This document shows positions 45,730-55,224 of a DNA stretch of 64,000 nt, in pieces; within the stretch, counting starts at the first letter, position 1, and every line of letters begins with the position of its first letter. Where the stretch lies: contig NC_020291.1 of assembly GCF_000340885.1 (NCBI RefSeq), positions 2,107,001-2,171,000 of the forward strand, in the 5' to 3' direction. The translations under genes and the position numbers were made by a program. The notes beneath the pieces are model-generated. The model was not told where the DNA came from and made no database searches. It was given only the letters and a program-made list of their open reading frames with translations. The DNA is from Clostridium saccharoperbutylacetonicum N1-4(HMT) (GTDB lineage: Bacteria > Bacillota > Clostridia > Clostridiales > Clostridiaceae).

Positions 45730-46045
45730 TATAGATATTCAAACCAAGAATTAGACTTATGTAACAATTACCGAAACCAGATACATTTATCTTCCACAGG
45801 ACTAATGAAATTTTCGCTGGATGGATTCTAAGTGGAAGGTTGCACTCATTTCTGCATGTTCCTAAAGTAAATTTATGACAAGCAGAAAATGGAACAACCT
45901 TCCACTAATAACCATCACAGCTCAATTTCATATGCCTGCTTCCAGAAAAATGTATCTAATTTCTAGTGTAGTGTTACGATTATAATTTCTCAATGATACA
46001 TCTATATTCCATTGATAAGTTTGATTCTTAAATTTGATATCTATA
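45730..46045. mobile_element. Foldback (MITE-like) element, copy E
   Basis: TATAGATATTCAA at the left, TTTGATATCTATA at the right. Short form (about 316 bp), inner stem GGTTG...TTTCTGC/GCAGAAA...CAACC as in copies B and F. Confidence 0.8.
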
Positions 46046-46211
46046 GTAAAAATTCATTATACGTTTCCTTTCTTAATATTTTTTACTACAATTAACATAA
46101 GACGTTGTGGATTAGTTTTCTCGTCTTGTAATTAATTATTTTATATAAGTATGATAAAATGAAATAAGAATATTTTATATGAGAAATATCATATTTTAGG
46201 AGAAGAATAAA

Positions 46212-46832
46212 ATGTTTTTTGATAAGGAAATACCATCAATAATATTTGAAAATGGAAAGAAAAGAACTTTTAAAAAAAATCATAATATTTATAAAATAAA
46301 CAGTAAAATAACACATTGCTATTTTATTTTATCAGGTACAGTTAAAATTTATATAGATCATACAAATGGAAGGCGTTCAATTCTTGACTTTGCTTTAGAA
46401 AATGATTGGTTAGGAGAACTTTCTTTGTTCCATGAGGAATCTGATATAAAAGAAAATAAAGTGCTTCAAGAGGTTGAATGCTTAGAATTTGATATAGAAA
46501 AATTACAAGCCTTATGCAAAGAAAATGCAGAAGTTTCTTTTTACTTTGCAGCATATATTTCTAATAAATTATTAACCAGAAGTTATCGAATGAGTGAAAA
46601 TTTGAATTATTCCTTGGAAAATAGGCTGGCAACTTTTATTCTCCAATATGAGCAAAAAGGTATATATAATATAAGCCACACAGATGTTTCTGAATATATG
46701 AATGCTAGCTATCGCCATGTACTATATGTTATAAAGCAGTTTTGTGAAAATGGTGTGTTAGCTAAGGACAAGGAAAAAGGGTATATTATTTTGGATATGG
46801 AGAAATTAGAGCGATTGCAGGAAGAAAAGTAA
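46212..46832 (+). CDS. Crp/Fnr-family regulator (YeiL-like)
   Basis: 206 residues, ATG behind TAGGAGAAG. cAMP-binding-like beta-roll (about 15-110: YFILSGTVKIYIDHTNGRRSILDF, WLGELSLF), dimer helix, then a C-terminal helix-turn-helix with ISHTDVSEYMNASYRHVLYVIKQF (about 158-180). No Fnr-type N-terminal Cys cluster. Divergent from the YczE-like/HAD genes, probable targets. Confidence 0.85.
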   Translation: MFFDKEIPSIIFENGKKRTFKKNHNIYKINSKITHCYFILSGTVKIYIDHTNGRRSILDFALENDWLGELSLFHEESDIKENKVLQEVECLEFDIEKLQALCKENAEVSFYFAAYISNKLLTRSYRMSENLNYSLENRLATFILQYEQKGIYNISHTDVSEYMNASYRHVLYVIKQFCENGVLAKDKEKGYIILDMEKLERLQEEK

Positions 46833-47190
46833 AGTTATAATCAAGTAGCATAAAATTTAAAGTAAGACAAATTCAGCTTGCTATTAATTTAATGCTATTT
46901 TTTTGTTTTGTAAAGCTTACAAAATGTGAACTTGGTAATACATGATTTTTAAGTCATAGGTACTCAAGCTTGTTAATTTTTTATGGAAATAGGAGTGGCA
47001 CCTTAAAGCACCGATTCATATACTGTCATATAATAAAAATGGTTTTTAATAGCTGCTTATGTTTTTATGTGAATAATTGCAACAATTAAAAATTTGTTTA
47101 TATAACTAAAAAAGAAAATTAATTGAAATGGAAAAAGAAAACTATATGAATGAACTAATATATTTATACAGATAATTTAGGAGGAAATTT
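46833..47190. other. Gap without recognised genes
   Basis: AT-rich. A weak stem (TAGCA/TGCTA near 46880) followed by seven T could end the regulator transcript. The last 20 bases carry AGGAGG for the next gene. Confidence 0.3.
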
Positions 47191-47769
47191 ATGAAAAATA
47201 AAGAAATATCATTAGAAGAAATTATGAAAGATGCAGATCTAGCATCAGGGTTAGATTTAGATATGTTAATAGAGGAATATGTATATGAAGATGAAAATGA
47301 AGATGAGGATATAGAAGGAGAACCTAAGAAAAAAACTAAAAAAGAAATAGAAACTGATGGAGAAAGATGTCATAGGTGTCATGTGCCACCAATTAAAATA
47401 AGTTGTGATTTAGAAGTAGCTGTTGGACATAAAAATAAGATTATTTATGTGCAACCAGGAAAACTACAATATTTTACAGCAACTGCAAAAAAATGTTGTG
47501 GTGATGAGACAATTGAAATAGAATATTGCGGTGATAATATAAAGTGTATATGTGGGGAAGCAGTTATACGCGGTTCTCTTGGATATTATAAAATAGTTAA
47601 ATCAGGAATAATATTTATACCTCGTCGAAATCTATCTGAATTTCCTGATGAGTGGTTTCCAACAGATATTTTATGTTTCAAAGCAAAAAGTAAATGTGAT
47701 AATGACGTTAAATTTGATGTAATATTCACTTATTCTAGATGTGTAGATAGACATTGTAAATGTCATTAA
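47191..47769 (+). CDS. Cys-rich hypothetical, possible spore-surface protein
   Basis: 192 residues, ATG behind TAGGAGG. Not recognised by family. N-terminal acidic stretch (EDENEDEDIEGEP) and Lys run, then a Cys-rich domain: CHRCHVPP, KKCCGDETIEIEYC, CICGEAV, CVDRHCKCH at the end. A beta-rich middle (IIYVQPGKLQYFTA). High Cys content and the neighbouring exosporium-type genes suggest a spore coat or exosporium component; that is inference. Confidence 0.65.
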   Translation: MKNKEISLEEIMKDADLASGLDLDMLIEEYVYEDENEDEDIEGEPKKKTKKEIETDGERCHRCHVPPIKISCDLEVAVGHKNKIIYVQPGKLQYFTATAKKCCGDETIEIEYCGDNIKCICGEAVIRGSLGYYKIVKSGIIFIPRRNLSEFPDEWFPTDILCFKAKSKCDNDVKFDVIFTYSRCVDRHCKCH

Positions 47770-47870
47770 ATCTACTAGAAAATTATATATAAATTAGAAG
47801 ATAATGAAATTTAATAAAGAAGAGGATAATAAGGCTCTGTAAATAATTTTGTGTAAGCTAAATAGAATGA

Positions 47871-47926
47871 ACTTCTTCTTGTCAATAATTGAGATAACAA
47901 ATTATTACAAGAAGAAGTCTTTTTTA
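47871..47926 (+). terminator. Rho-independent terminator
   Basis: ACTTCTTCTTGT pairs perfectly with ACAAGAAGAAGT, with further pairing AATAATT/AATTATT inside; then TTTTTT. Confidence 0.8.
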
Positions 47927-48077
47927 TTTGCTGATATTGATGAAAGAGAGACTTTGTACAAAACCAGTCATCAAATTATGATAAAATAAATCGTTTATCA
48001 ACGCACAAAAAGGAAAAGTTTGTATAATCTATATATTAGAAAGCATTAACATTAGAAAAAATGGAGGAAACATTATA

Positions 48078-48869
48078 ATGAGTGACAATAAAGAAAATAC
48101 AAATTATGGTAAGAGTGTAGAATATTCTCGTGAAAGTGCTGAGCCTTGCGCTATCGTTAAGTCTCAAGTAGAATCACTAACTGAACAAGTTGCAGTAAAT
48201 CCTACTGTTATTGAACCAGGACCTGTATTTGTTAAGATTCCAGTTGTATTGGCAGAGACAAATATAACCATTCCTGTTGAAGCTACTATCAAATTGGACA
48301 AAGCAGCTATGGAAATTAAACGAATTAAAAAGAATGTATTTTTAACCCAATCTCGTATTATTCCATTTTCTCAAGATGATCGACCTGGTACTGGAGTACT
48401 ATTTATAGAAGGTTTTATAAGAAAGAATATTGAGTATGCAACACAAACTTGTACTACAGCTGGAACTCCAAATGTTTGTGGAGATATAAGACATTGTACA
48501 GTTGAAGTACCTTTTAATTTCACTACAAGAATTACTTTCCTTAGACCACCAATTTTTATTGAAAATACTACTCCAAGTGAATTAGAATTTTTTACAGATA
48601 AACTTCAAGGTTGCGATGTTTGTTCAGATCCAGTGATTGGACGTAATCCTTGCGATCAGAGTTCTTTCGTTACTGAATTCTTTAATGAAAAACCTTTTAC
48701 TGAATTAGTAAAAGCGGACATTACTGAAGTTGATATTCACACAAATCCAACTAGCAGCTGCAAAACTCCTACAGAACAAATGTTTACTAAACTCACAGAA
48801 AAAGTAGTAGTAAATTTAACACTAAAAGTATTACAAAAACAACAAGTAAGAGTTACAGCAATATGCTAA
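48078..48869 (+). CDS. CsxC-type exosporium-like protein, paralogue 1
   Basis: 263 residues, ATG behind ATGGAGGAA. No signal peptide, as expected for proteins made in the mother cell and assembled on the spore. Core features shared by all three paralogues: PGPVFVKIPVVLAETNITI, AMEIKRIKKNVFLTQSRII, FIRKNIEYATQTC, CGDIRHCTVEVPFNF, FLRPPIFIEN, FFNEKPFTEL and LTEKVVVNLTLKVLQKQQVRV. From memory it resembles the CsxC family of Clostridium exosporium proteins; a SipL/SPOCS-like relation to the VPF/IPV pattern is also possible. The upstream 110 bases are duplicated before paralogue 2. Confidence 0.7.
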   Translation: MSDNKENTNYGKSVEYSRESAEPCAIVKSQVESLTEQVAVNPTVIEPGPVFVKIPVVLAETNITIPVEATIKLDKAAMEIKRIKKNVFLTQSRIIPFSQDDRPGTGVLFIEGFIRKNIEYATQTCTTAGTPNVCGDIRHCTVEVPFNFTTRITFLRPPIFIENTTPSELEFFTDKLQGCDVCSDPVIGRNPCDQSSFVTEFFNEKPFTELVKADITEVDIHTNPTSSCKTPTEQMFTKLTEKVVVNLTLKVLQKQQVRVTAIC

Positions 48870-49198
48870 TATAACCTGTCCTAAATTGATGCTAAAAATA
48901 AAAAACAATATAAAATCAAGCAGTTTTTTATAAAATAAATAGAAGAGCTATTTTGTAATCAAAGAAGTTATATATTATATGAAGATTTTTCATGTAATTT
49001 GATATTGTTTAAAATTAATAATTCAGACAATTTTTAGGTTTTAGTATCAATAATTTTAATAAGATAGAAATGAAATTAAGGATTTACATTAATAAAAAGA
49101 TAAAATTTCAAAATATAAAGTTTTTAGATGTAAATTTATATCAGTTAAATTCAGAAAATAATTTCTAAGCAAAAATTTGATTGTTTTTTGAATATTAT

Positions 49199-49244
49199 AG
49201 GACAGTAGCTAGTTTTGTTTTTGTATAAAACTATCCACTGTCCT
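49199..49244 (+). terminator. Long hairpin after paralogue 1
   Basis: AGGACAGT/ACTGTCCT outer stem and TAGTTTT/AAAACTA inner stem. A close relative lies at 51931-51960 after paralogue 3. The gap 48870-49198 otherwise shows only AT-rich sequence. Confidence 0.5.
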
Positions 49245-49329
49245 ATTAAATAGTTCTTATTATTTTCCTTAAGATAACTTTTTTCTTTTTTCTCATGTCC
49301 AGCTAAAGTTATGGAGTAATAAGCGTATT

Positions 49330-49440
49330 CTAATGTCTATCAAATCTATCTGCTGTAAGAAGAGCCTTATCTAGCATATATCTAATCTATTTGTAGAAAG
49401 AATTACTACTATACCTTCTTCTTGTTCAAAACCAGCTATC
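49330..49440 (-). pseudogene. AAA+ ATPase (FtsH-like) relic, short
   Basis: Minus strand reads GFEQEEGIVVILSTNRLDI, then (after a shift) KALLTADRFDRH, the sensor-1/arginine-finger part of FtsH-like AAA+ domains. Matches the longer relic at 52009. Confidence 0.7.
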
Positions 49441-49546
49441 AAATTATTATAAATTAAATCATATATCAGTGGCACAAAAATGAAAGGTTTGTATATTATA
49501 TATATTATAAAGTATTCACATTAGATAAAATGGAGGGAACATTATA

Positions 49547-50338
49547 ATGAGTAATTATGGAGAAAATGCAAATTATGGCAAGAGTGTAGAATATTCTCAT
49601 GAAAGTGCTGAGCCTTGTGCTAGCGTTAAATCTGAAGTGGAATCACTAACTGAACAAATTGCTGTGACTCCTTTAGTTATTGCACCTGGACCTGTATTTG
49701 TTAAGCTTCCAGTTGTATTGGCAGAGACAAATATAACAATTCCTGTTGAAGCTATTATCAAATTGGATCAACCAGCTATGGAAATTAAACGAATTAAAAA
49801 GAATGTATTTTTAACCCAATCCCGCATTATTCCATTTTCTCAAGATGGGCAATTTGGGACTGGAATACTATTTATAGCAGGTTTTATAAGAAAAAATATT
49901 GAATATGCAACTCAAACTTGTACTACAGCTCGAACTGCAAATGTTTGTGGAGATATAAGACACTGTACAGTTGAAGTGCCTTTTAATTTTACTACAAGAA
50001 TTACTTTCCTTAGACCACCAATTTTTATTGAAAATAGAACTACAAGTGAATTAGAATTTTTTACAGATAAACTTAAAGGTTGCGATGTGTGTTCAGATCC
50101 AGTAATCGGACGTAATCTTTGTGATCGTAGTTCTTTTGACACAGAATTCTTTAATGAGAAACCTTTTACTGAATTAGTAAGAGCAGATATTACTGAAATT
50201 GATATTAACACAAATACAACTATAAGCTGCAAAACTCCTACAGAACAAAGTTTTACTAAACTTACAGAAAAAGTAGTAGTAAATTTAACACTAAAAGTAT
50301 TACAAAAACAACAAGTAAGAGTTACAGCAGTAATATAA
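49547..50338 (+). CDS. CsxC-type exosporium-like protein, paralogue 2
   Basis: 263 residues, ATG behind ATGGAGGGAA. About 85 percent identical by eye to paralogue 1 over its full length, with the same Cys positions (TQTCTTA, NVCGD, RHCTVE, GCDVCSD, SCKTP). Differences include SQDGQFGTGILF and GRNLCDRSS. Head-to-tail with paralogue 1; the intervening sequence carries the AAA+ relic and a copy of the promoter region, so the pair arose by segmental duplication. Confidence 0.7.
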   Translation: MSNYGENANYGKSVEYSHESAEPCASVKSEVESLTEQIAVTPLVIAPGPVFVKLPVVLAETNITIPVEAIIKLDQPAMEIKRIKKNVFLTQSRIIPFSQDGQFGTGILFIAGFIRKNIEYATQTCTTARTANVCGDIRHCTVEVPFNFTTRITFLRPPIFIENRTTSELEFFTDKLKGCDVCSDPVIGRNLCDRSSFDTEFFNEKPFTELVRADITEIDINTNTTISCKTPTEQSFTKLTEKVVVNLTLKVLQKQQVRVTAVI

Positions 50339-50419
50339 TAAAAAAATTTAAATTTAGAAATTTAATTAAAGATTAAATATAAAGTACGTTTACTAAATTA
50401 CAAATTAATTACTATGTTG

Positions 50420-50460
50420 CAGACCTAAAGCTTACTAAGAGAGGTTTTAGGTCTGTCTTT
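50420..50460 (+). terminator. Rho-independent terminator
   Basis: CAGACCTAAA pairs with TTTAGGTCTG, then TCTTTAGG. About 80 bases after paralogue 2. Confidence 0.65.
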
Positions 50461-50479
50461 AGGACGAGATAAATATTGG

Positions 50480-50794
50480 TGTAAAGATATCAAAAGTGAG
50501 AATTATACTTATGCAAAACATACCTAAATCAGATACATATTTATTACAGCGGACTAATGAAATTTTCGCTGGATGGGTTCTAAGTGTAAGGTTGCACCCA
50601 TTTCTGCATGTTCCTAAAGTAAATTCATGACAAGCAGAAAGTGGAACAACCTTCCACTAATAACCATCACAGCTTAATTTCATATGCCGCTTGCACAAAT
50701 ATGTATCTAATTTCTAGAGTAGTGTTATGATTATAAATTTTCAATGATGCATGTATATTCCATTTATAAGCTTGATTCTTAAATTGGATATCTG
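50480..50794. mobile_element. Foldback (MITE-like) element, copy F
   Basis: Left end TGTAAAGATATCAAAA and right end TTGGATATCTGA, both somewhat diverged. The second-subfamily inner stem (GGTTG..., CAACC) is kept. Lies between a terminator and the start region of paralogue 3. Confidence 0.75.
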
Positions 50795-50918
50795 AATCAT
50801 TACTAGAAAAATAAAAAACAATATAAAACTAATAATTTAAAATCTATATTGTAATTAAATTAATTTTATGAAAGCTTATATACTTAAATTAATTAAATTC
50901 TTAAGTGGAGGAGAAGTT

Positions 50919-51884
50919 ATGGAAAGAATATACTATTCAAGACAATATTATAATCAAATTAAGAGAAAACAGTATAAAGAATTCTTAGAAGAAGATAATA
51001 TTAAAACTGGTAGTATAGAAGATAATAAAATAAATGACAATAACATAAAAAATAATAGCTATGGTTCTTCAGAAATTAATAATGATAATGGAAGATCAAA
51101 TAAAGAAAATACAAATGTTTCTAAGTGTGTAGAAGCTTGTCATGAAAGTGTTAATTCATGTGAAATCGCTACTGATCAAGTAGAACCACTAACTGAACAA
51201 ATTTCTGTAACTCCTAATGTTATTACACCTGGACCTGCACTTGTTAAGATTCCAGTTGTATTGGCAGAGACAAATACAACGATTCTTGTCGAAGCTACTA
51301 TCACATTGGATCAAGCAGTTATGGAAATTAAACGAATTAAAAATAACGTATTTTTAACAGAATCCCGTATTATTTCATTTTGTCAAGATGATCCACTTGG
51401 TACTGGAATAATATTTATAGCAGGTTTTATAAGAAAGAATATTGAGTATACAACTCAAACTTGTACTGTAGCTGGAACTCCAAATACTTGTGGAGATATA
51501 AGGCACTGTACAGTTGAAGTACCTTTTAATTTCACTACAAGAATTACTTTCCTTAGACCACCGATTTTTATTGAAAATAGCACTTTAAGTGAATTAGAAT
51601 TTTTTACAGATGAGCTTCAAGGTTGTAATGTTTGCTCAGGTCCAGCAATTGGACGTAATCCTTGCAATCAGAGTTCTTTCGTCACCGAATTCTTTAATGA
51701 AAAACCTTTTACTGAATTAATAAGAGCGGATATTGCTGAAGTCAATATTCACACAGGCCCAGCCTTGAACGGTAGAATTCCTATAGAACTAATGTTTACT
51801 CAACTCACGGAAAAAGTAGTAGTAAATTTAACATTAAAAGTATTACAGAAACAGCAGGTTAGAGTTACAGAAATAGAACTATAA
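50919..51884 (+). CDS. CsxC-type exosporium-like protein, paralogue 3 (extended N-terminus)
   Basis: 321 residues; the ATG at 50919 is behind GGAGGAG, better than the ATG at 50868. An extra N-terminal 70 residues (MERIYYSRQYYNQIKRKQYK, then Asn/Asp/Ser-rich) precede the shared core (PGPALVKIPVVLAETNTTI, MEIKRIKNNVFLTESRII, CGDIRHCTVEVPF, LTEKVVVNLTLKVLQKQQVRV). More diverged than 1 and 2 are from each other. The N-terminal extension could be a localisation region. Confidence 0.7.
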   Translation: MERIYYSRQYYNQIKRKQYKEFLEEDNIKTGSIEDNKINDNNIKNNSYGSSEINNDNGRSNKENTNVSKCVEACHESVNSCEIATDQVEPLTEQISVTPNVITPGPALVKIPVVLAETNTTILVEATITLDQAVMEIKRIKNNVFLTESRIISFCQDDPLGTGIIFIAGFIRKNIEYTTQTCTVAGTPNTCGDIRHCTVEVPFNFTTRITFLRPPIFIENSTLSELEFFTDELQGCNVCSGPAIGRNPCNQSSFVTEFFNEKPFTELIRADIAEVNIHTGPALNGRIPIELMFTQLTEKVVVNLTLKVLQKQQVRVTEIEL

Positions 51885-51930
51885 AATTCTATGCAGAAAT
51901 TTAATTGTTACTAAAGTATTATGGTACAGT

Positions 51931-51960
51931 AGATAGTTTTGTTTTTATATAAAACTATCT
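51931..51960 (+). repeat. Hairpin related to 49199-49244
   Basis: AGATAGTTTT/AAAACTATCT, 10 bp perfect; the outer arms are partly lost. Marks the same duplicated block. Confidence 0.5.
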
Positions 51961-52008
51961 ATTATCCCATTAAACAGGATTTGCGATTTATTATAGAGCT
52001 AATTTACC

Positions 52009-52325
52009 TAACTCACCTTCATATAGAGTTTTTTTAAAATGTAAAGAAGAATTCTTTCTCTAATATTAACATCTGGAAGCCATACTTCAATATGTCTATC
52101 AAATCTACCTGGTCTTAAAAGAGCCTTATCTAGCATATCTAATCTATTTGTAGCGGCAATTACCACTATACTTTCTTCTTATCAAAAACCAGGCATTTTC
52201 ATTAAAAGAGCATTTAAGGTTTGATCTTTTTTACCATTACTTCTTGCCTTACCTATAGCATCAATCTCATCAATGAATATTACAGCTTGAAAATCTAAAG
52301 CATCAGAGGAAGAATATCTAAGATG
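52009..52325 (-). pseudogene. AAA+ ATPase (FtsH-like) relic, longer
   Basis: Minus strand reads [20 protein letters not shown] (Walker B), [13 protein letters not shown], two in-frame stops, then [32 protein letters not shown] (second region of homology) to a stop. No Walker A or membrane part remains. Same family as the fragment at 49330. The rest of 51961-52501 shows nothing. Confidence 0.78.
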
Positions 52326-52501
52326 GGTAAAACATCATAGGAAAAAGAACCTTAACTTAGGATATACCTAAAATTAAAGTTCTCAAAAAATATTTATAGC
52401 CTCTATAATAAGCAAAAGTGCTTTATTATATCCACCTCTATATAGAATTGTTTTTAATGTTGAGCAGTGCTTATTTTGATTTCTTAATTCTTAGTATACT
52501 T

Positions 52502-53596
52502 TTACCACTGATTTAGAACACTTATTACATAATTAATTTCTGATTCACTTATTCCATACCATATTGGTAAACTTAATACTGTCTTCGAAATGTTTTCTGC
52601 CACTGGAAAATCTCCAGACTTATATCCTAAATCTTTATATGCCTTTTGAAGATGAATAGGTATTGGATAGTGGATTAAAGTTTCAATTCCATTAGCCTTT
52701 AGATAATTTACCAGCTTATCTCTAAATTCTGTCCTTATTATAAAAATATGCCATATAGATTCATATGCTGAGTTTATAAATGGAAGAGTTATTTTATTAT
52801 TCTTAATTCCTTCAAGATATAGTTTGGCAATTTCTTGTCTAGCAGCATTCCATTTATCAAGATATTTTAGTTTTATTCGTAAAAATTCTGCTTGTAGTTC
52901 ATCTAGTCTTGAATTAACTCCTTTATATTCGTTATTATATTTAATTGTTGAACCATAATTTCTTATAGCTCGTACTTTTTGTGCTAAAATACTGTCATTA
53001 GTGAGAATACATCCACCATCGCCTAAAGCTCCTAAATTCTTTCCAGGATAAAAGCTAAAGCCAGCTGCATCACCAAGATTTCCTGTTTTTTTGCCCTTAT
53101 ATATGGATCCATGTGATTGGGCTGAATCTTCTATAAGTTTTAAATTATATTTTTTACAAATTACTTTTATTTTATCAATTTCTGCTGGTCTTCCATACAA
53201 GTGAACAGCAATAATAGCTTTTGTTTTTGGAGTAATAGCTTCTTCAATTTTATTTACATCTATATTAAAGGTATTAATATCGGGTTCTACAAAGACAACC
53301 TTTGCACCAGCATAAGAAACTGCCAGTGCAGTAGCAATAAAGGTGTTAGAAGGCACAATGACTTCATCTCCACCACCAATATCATATCCTCTTAAAATAA
53401 TGGAAAGGGCATCTAATCCATTTCCGCAGCTTATACAATAATTAGTATTACAATATTTAGAAAACTCTTGCTCAAAAGCTTCTACACTGTGTCCTAAAAT
53501 AAATGAATTTCTATCATATATTGTCTTAAAAGCATTTACAATTTCATCTCTTATTTCTGTATGCATTGGTTCTAAATTCAAAAACGGTATTTTCAT
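52502..53596 (-). CDS. DegT/DnrJ/EryC1/StrS sugar aminotransferase (FdtB-like)
   Basis: 364 residues; ATG at 53596 after AGGAAGTG. PLP fold type [48 protein letters not shown], the PLP lysine in [15 protein letters not shown], and RNYGS / [12 protein letters not shown]. Transfers an amino group to a keto-sugar nucleotide. With the adjacent FdtA-like ketoisomerase it would make a dTDP-3-amino-3,6-dideoxyhexose. Three bases to 12 bases separate these genes, so they form one operon with the GT61 and acyltransferase. Confidence 0.9.
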   Translation of the reverse strand: MKIPFLNLEPMHTEIRDEIVNAFKTIYDRNSFILGHSVEAFEQEFSKYCNTNYCISCGNGLDALSIILRGYDIGGGDEVIVPSNTFIATALAVSYAGAKVVFVEPDINTFNIDVNKIEEAITPKTKAIIAVHLYGRPAEIDKIKVICKKYNLKLIEDSAQSHGSIYKGKKTGNLGDAAGFSFYPGKNLGALGDGGCILTNDSILAQKVRAIRNYGSTIKYNNEYKGVNSRLDELQAEFLRIKLKYLDKWNAARQEIAKLYLEGIKNNKITLPFINSAYESIWHIFIIRTEFRDKLVNYLKANGIETLIHYPIPIHLQKAYKDLGYKSGDFPVAENISKTVLSLPIWYGISESEINYVISVLNQW

Positions 53597-53608
53597 ATAA
53601 ATCACTTC

Positions 53609-54016
53609 CTAATATCTATTACATGCTTCTTGCATATAAAAGTCCATATTTCGTATATAATCATTTTCATTATAATAATCAGATGCAAGCACTAAAAGAA
53701 CTGCACCATCGCTAAAATCATACATTTCTCTCCATACGTAAGGCCCAATATATAGACCTACTGATGAACAGTCTAATAAAAACTCTACTTCTTCTTTTGG
53801 ATTTTTAACTTTTATTTTTACAGAGCCATTAACACATATGAGCACTTGATGAAGTTTTCTATGAGCATGAAACCCTCTTGTTATATTAAGCGGTACTTTT
53901 GAAATATAATAAATTCGTTTTATATCAAAGGGAACATCTACCATTTCTTCGATAGGTGTCAAATCCCCATATTTACTATTTATATTTATAAATTTTAACA
54001 AGGAACAATTATACAT
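53609..54016 (-). CDS. FdtA/QdtA-type dTDP-4-keto-6-deoxyhexose 3,4-ketoisomerase (cupin)
   Basis: 135 residues, ATG behind AAGGAGG. WxcM-like cupin with the active-site RGFHAHRKLHQVLICVNGSVKI and a YIGPYVWREMYDFSDGAVLLVLAS strand set. Converts the 4-keto to a 3-keto sugar for the aminotransferase that follows. Confidence 0.88.
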   Translation of the reverse strand: MYNCSLLKFININSKYGDLTPIEEMVDVPFDIKRIYYISKVPLNITRGFHAHRKLHQVLICVNGSVKIKVKNPKEEVEFLLDCSSVGLYIGPYVWREMYDFSDGAVLLVLASDYYNENDYIRNMDFYMQEACNRY

Positions 54017-54038
54017 GGTGCCTCCTTAATAAATATTG

Positions 54039-55166
54039 TTACATATCTTTTAAAAACTTTCTTAAATATTCTTCGTCTAATTCAAAGCTATTTTGATAAA
54101 GCACAATATTAGGATTGTAATGAATCTTTGCATCTAAATAATAGCACTGTTGTCCTAGGACACCAGCTATATTCGAATAGCAGGAAAGTTTTATTTCCTT
54201 AGGTAATATACAAATAATTTTTACACTTTTATTAGCAAATAAAATATTTGTAAATCCAGCGCCACTTGCACCGGCTATAAATTCAGCTTCAGAAAAAATT
54301 TTTAATTGGTCTTGAAAGGACATTATTTCTGGGTATATAATTTCATAACCATATTCTTTAAAAATTTGTTCGATTTTATCTTGATTCAGTAGTAATCTAG
54401 TTCCCAAACAATTTTTTCTAGACATAAATAATTTTCTAGAAGCAGTACCATTGATGGATAAATTATCATGAAGTAGATTCGCAGCTAAATTATTCATGAT
54501 ATAATCTTCATATCTTAACAATGTATTTTTCTTTAGATCAATAGGTCCAATAAGTAAGTCTGATATATATATTAATTTTTCAATATCATAACAGTATCCT
54601 GCTTTTAGTGGAATAATGTTTCTACCGTGAATGTTTAGCATATCTAATTCATCTTTGAAAGATTTAATTTTAAGGCATCTTTCATCCACTAATATTGGAA
54701 CTTCATTATATCCTTCTATCTCATTAATCAAGCATAATTTAGATAATATTTCCATGTTGAAATGAAAATAATTAAAAGAAGCATTTGATAAAAGCATTAT
54801 ACCTTCTTCAATTTTCTCATTTGATTTTTCATAGTAAGCTAAAGTAACATTCTTATCCGCAAAATATACATTACTCACTGATAAATTAAATCTATTTTCA
54901 TGATCCCTTAGTGGTAAATCATAAATACAATTATCATTTTCATCAAAAATTATGCTATTTTCACCAACTAAGTTTACATTATATAATTCAGCTATATAAA
55001 TTTCTGGAAATTTAACATTTATATAATTATTAACCTCAGTATTATCTCTATAATCTGGTATATAATTTTTCTCGGAATGTTCCTTTTGTTTAATAGAATA
55101 CTTGAAATTATGAATATTACAATATTCTTTACATGAAATATTATTTAATCTTCTATCAATGCTCAT
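54039..55166 (-). CDS. Glycosyltransferase family 61 (DUF563)
   Basis: 375 residues, ATG behind GGAGG. Typical GT61 features: NASFNYFHFNMEILSKLCLI, PILVDERCL, RKLFMSRKN and AEFIAGASGAGFTNILFANKSVKIICI. No signal peptide. Likely a cytoplasmic enzyme adding a sugar to a surface glycan; donor and acceptor unknown. Between FdtA-like and acyltransferase genes. Confidence 0.82.
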   Translation of the reverse strand: MSIDRRLNNISCKEYCNIHNFKYSIKQKEHSEKNYIPDYRDNTEVNNYINVKFPEIYIAELYNVNLVGENSIIFDENDNCIYDLPLRDHENRFNLSVSNVYFADKNVTLAYYEKSNEKIEEGIMLLSNASFNYFHFNMEILSKLCLINEIEGYNEVPILVDERCLKIKSFKDELDMLNIHGRNIIPLKAGYCYDIEKLIYISDLLIGPIDLKKNTLLRYEDYIMNNLAANLLHDNLSINGTASRKLFMSRKNCLGTRLLLNQDKIEQIFKEYGYEIIYPEIMSFQDQLKIFSEAEFIAGASGAGFTNILFANKSVKIICILPKEIKLSCYSNIAGVLGQQCYYLDAKIHYNPNIVLYQNSFELDEEYLRKFLKDM

Positions 55167-55224
55167 TTGTTAGCGCCTCCTGCTTTAGCATATAGGTAAG
55201 GTTTAGTGCTGCAAATTGAATTAT

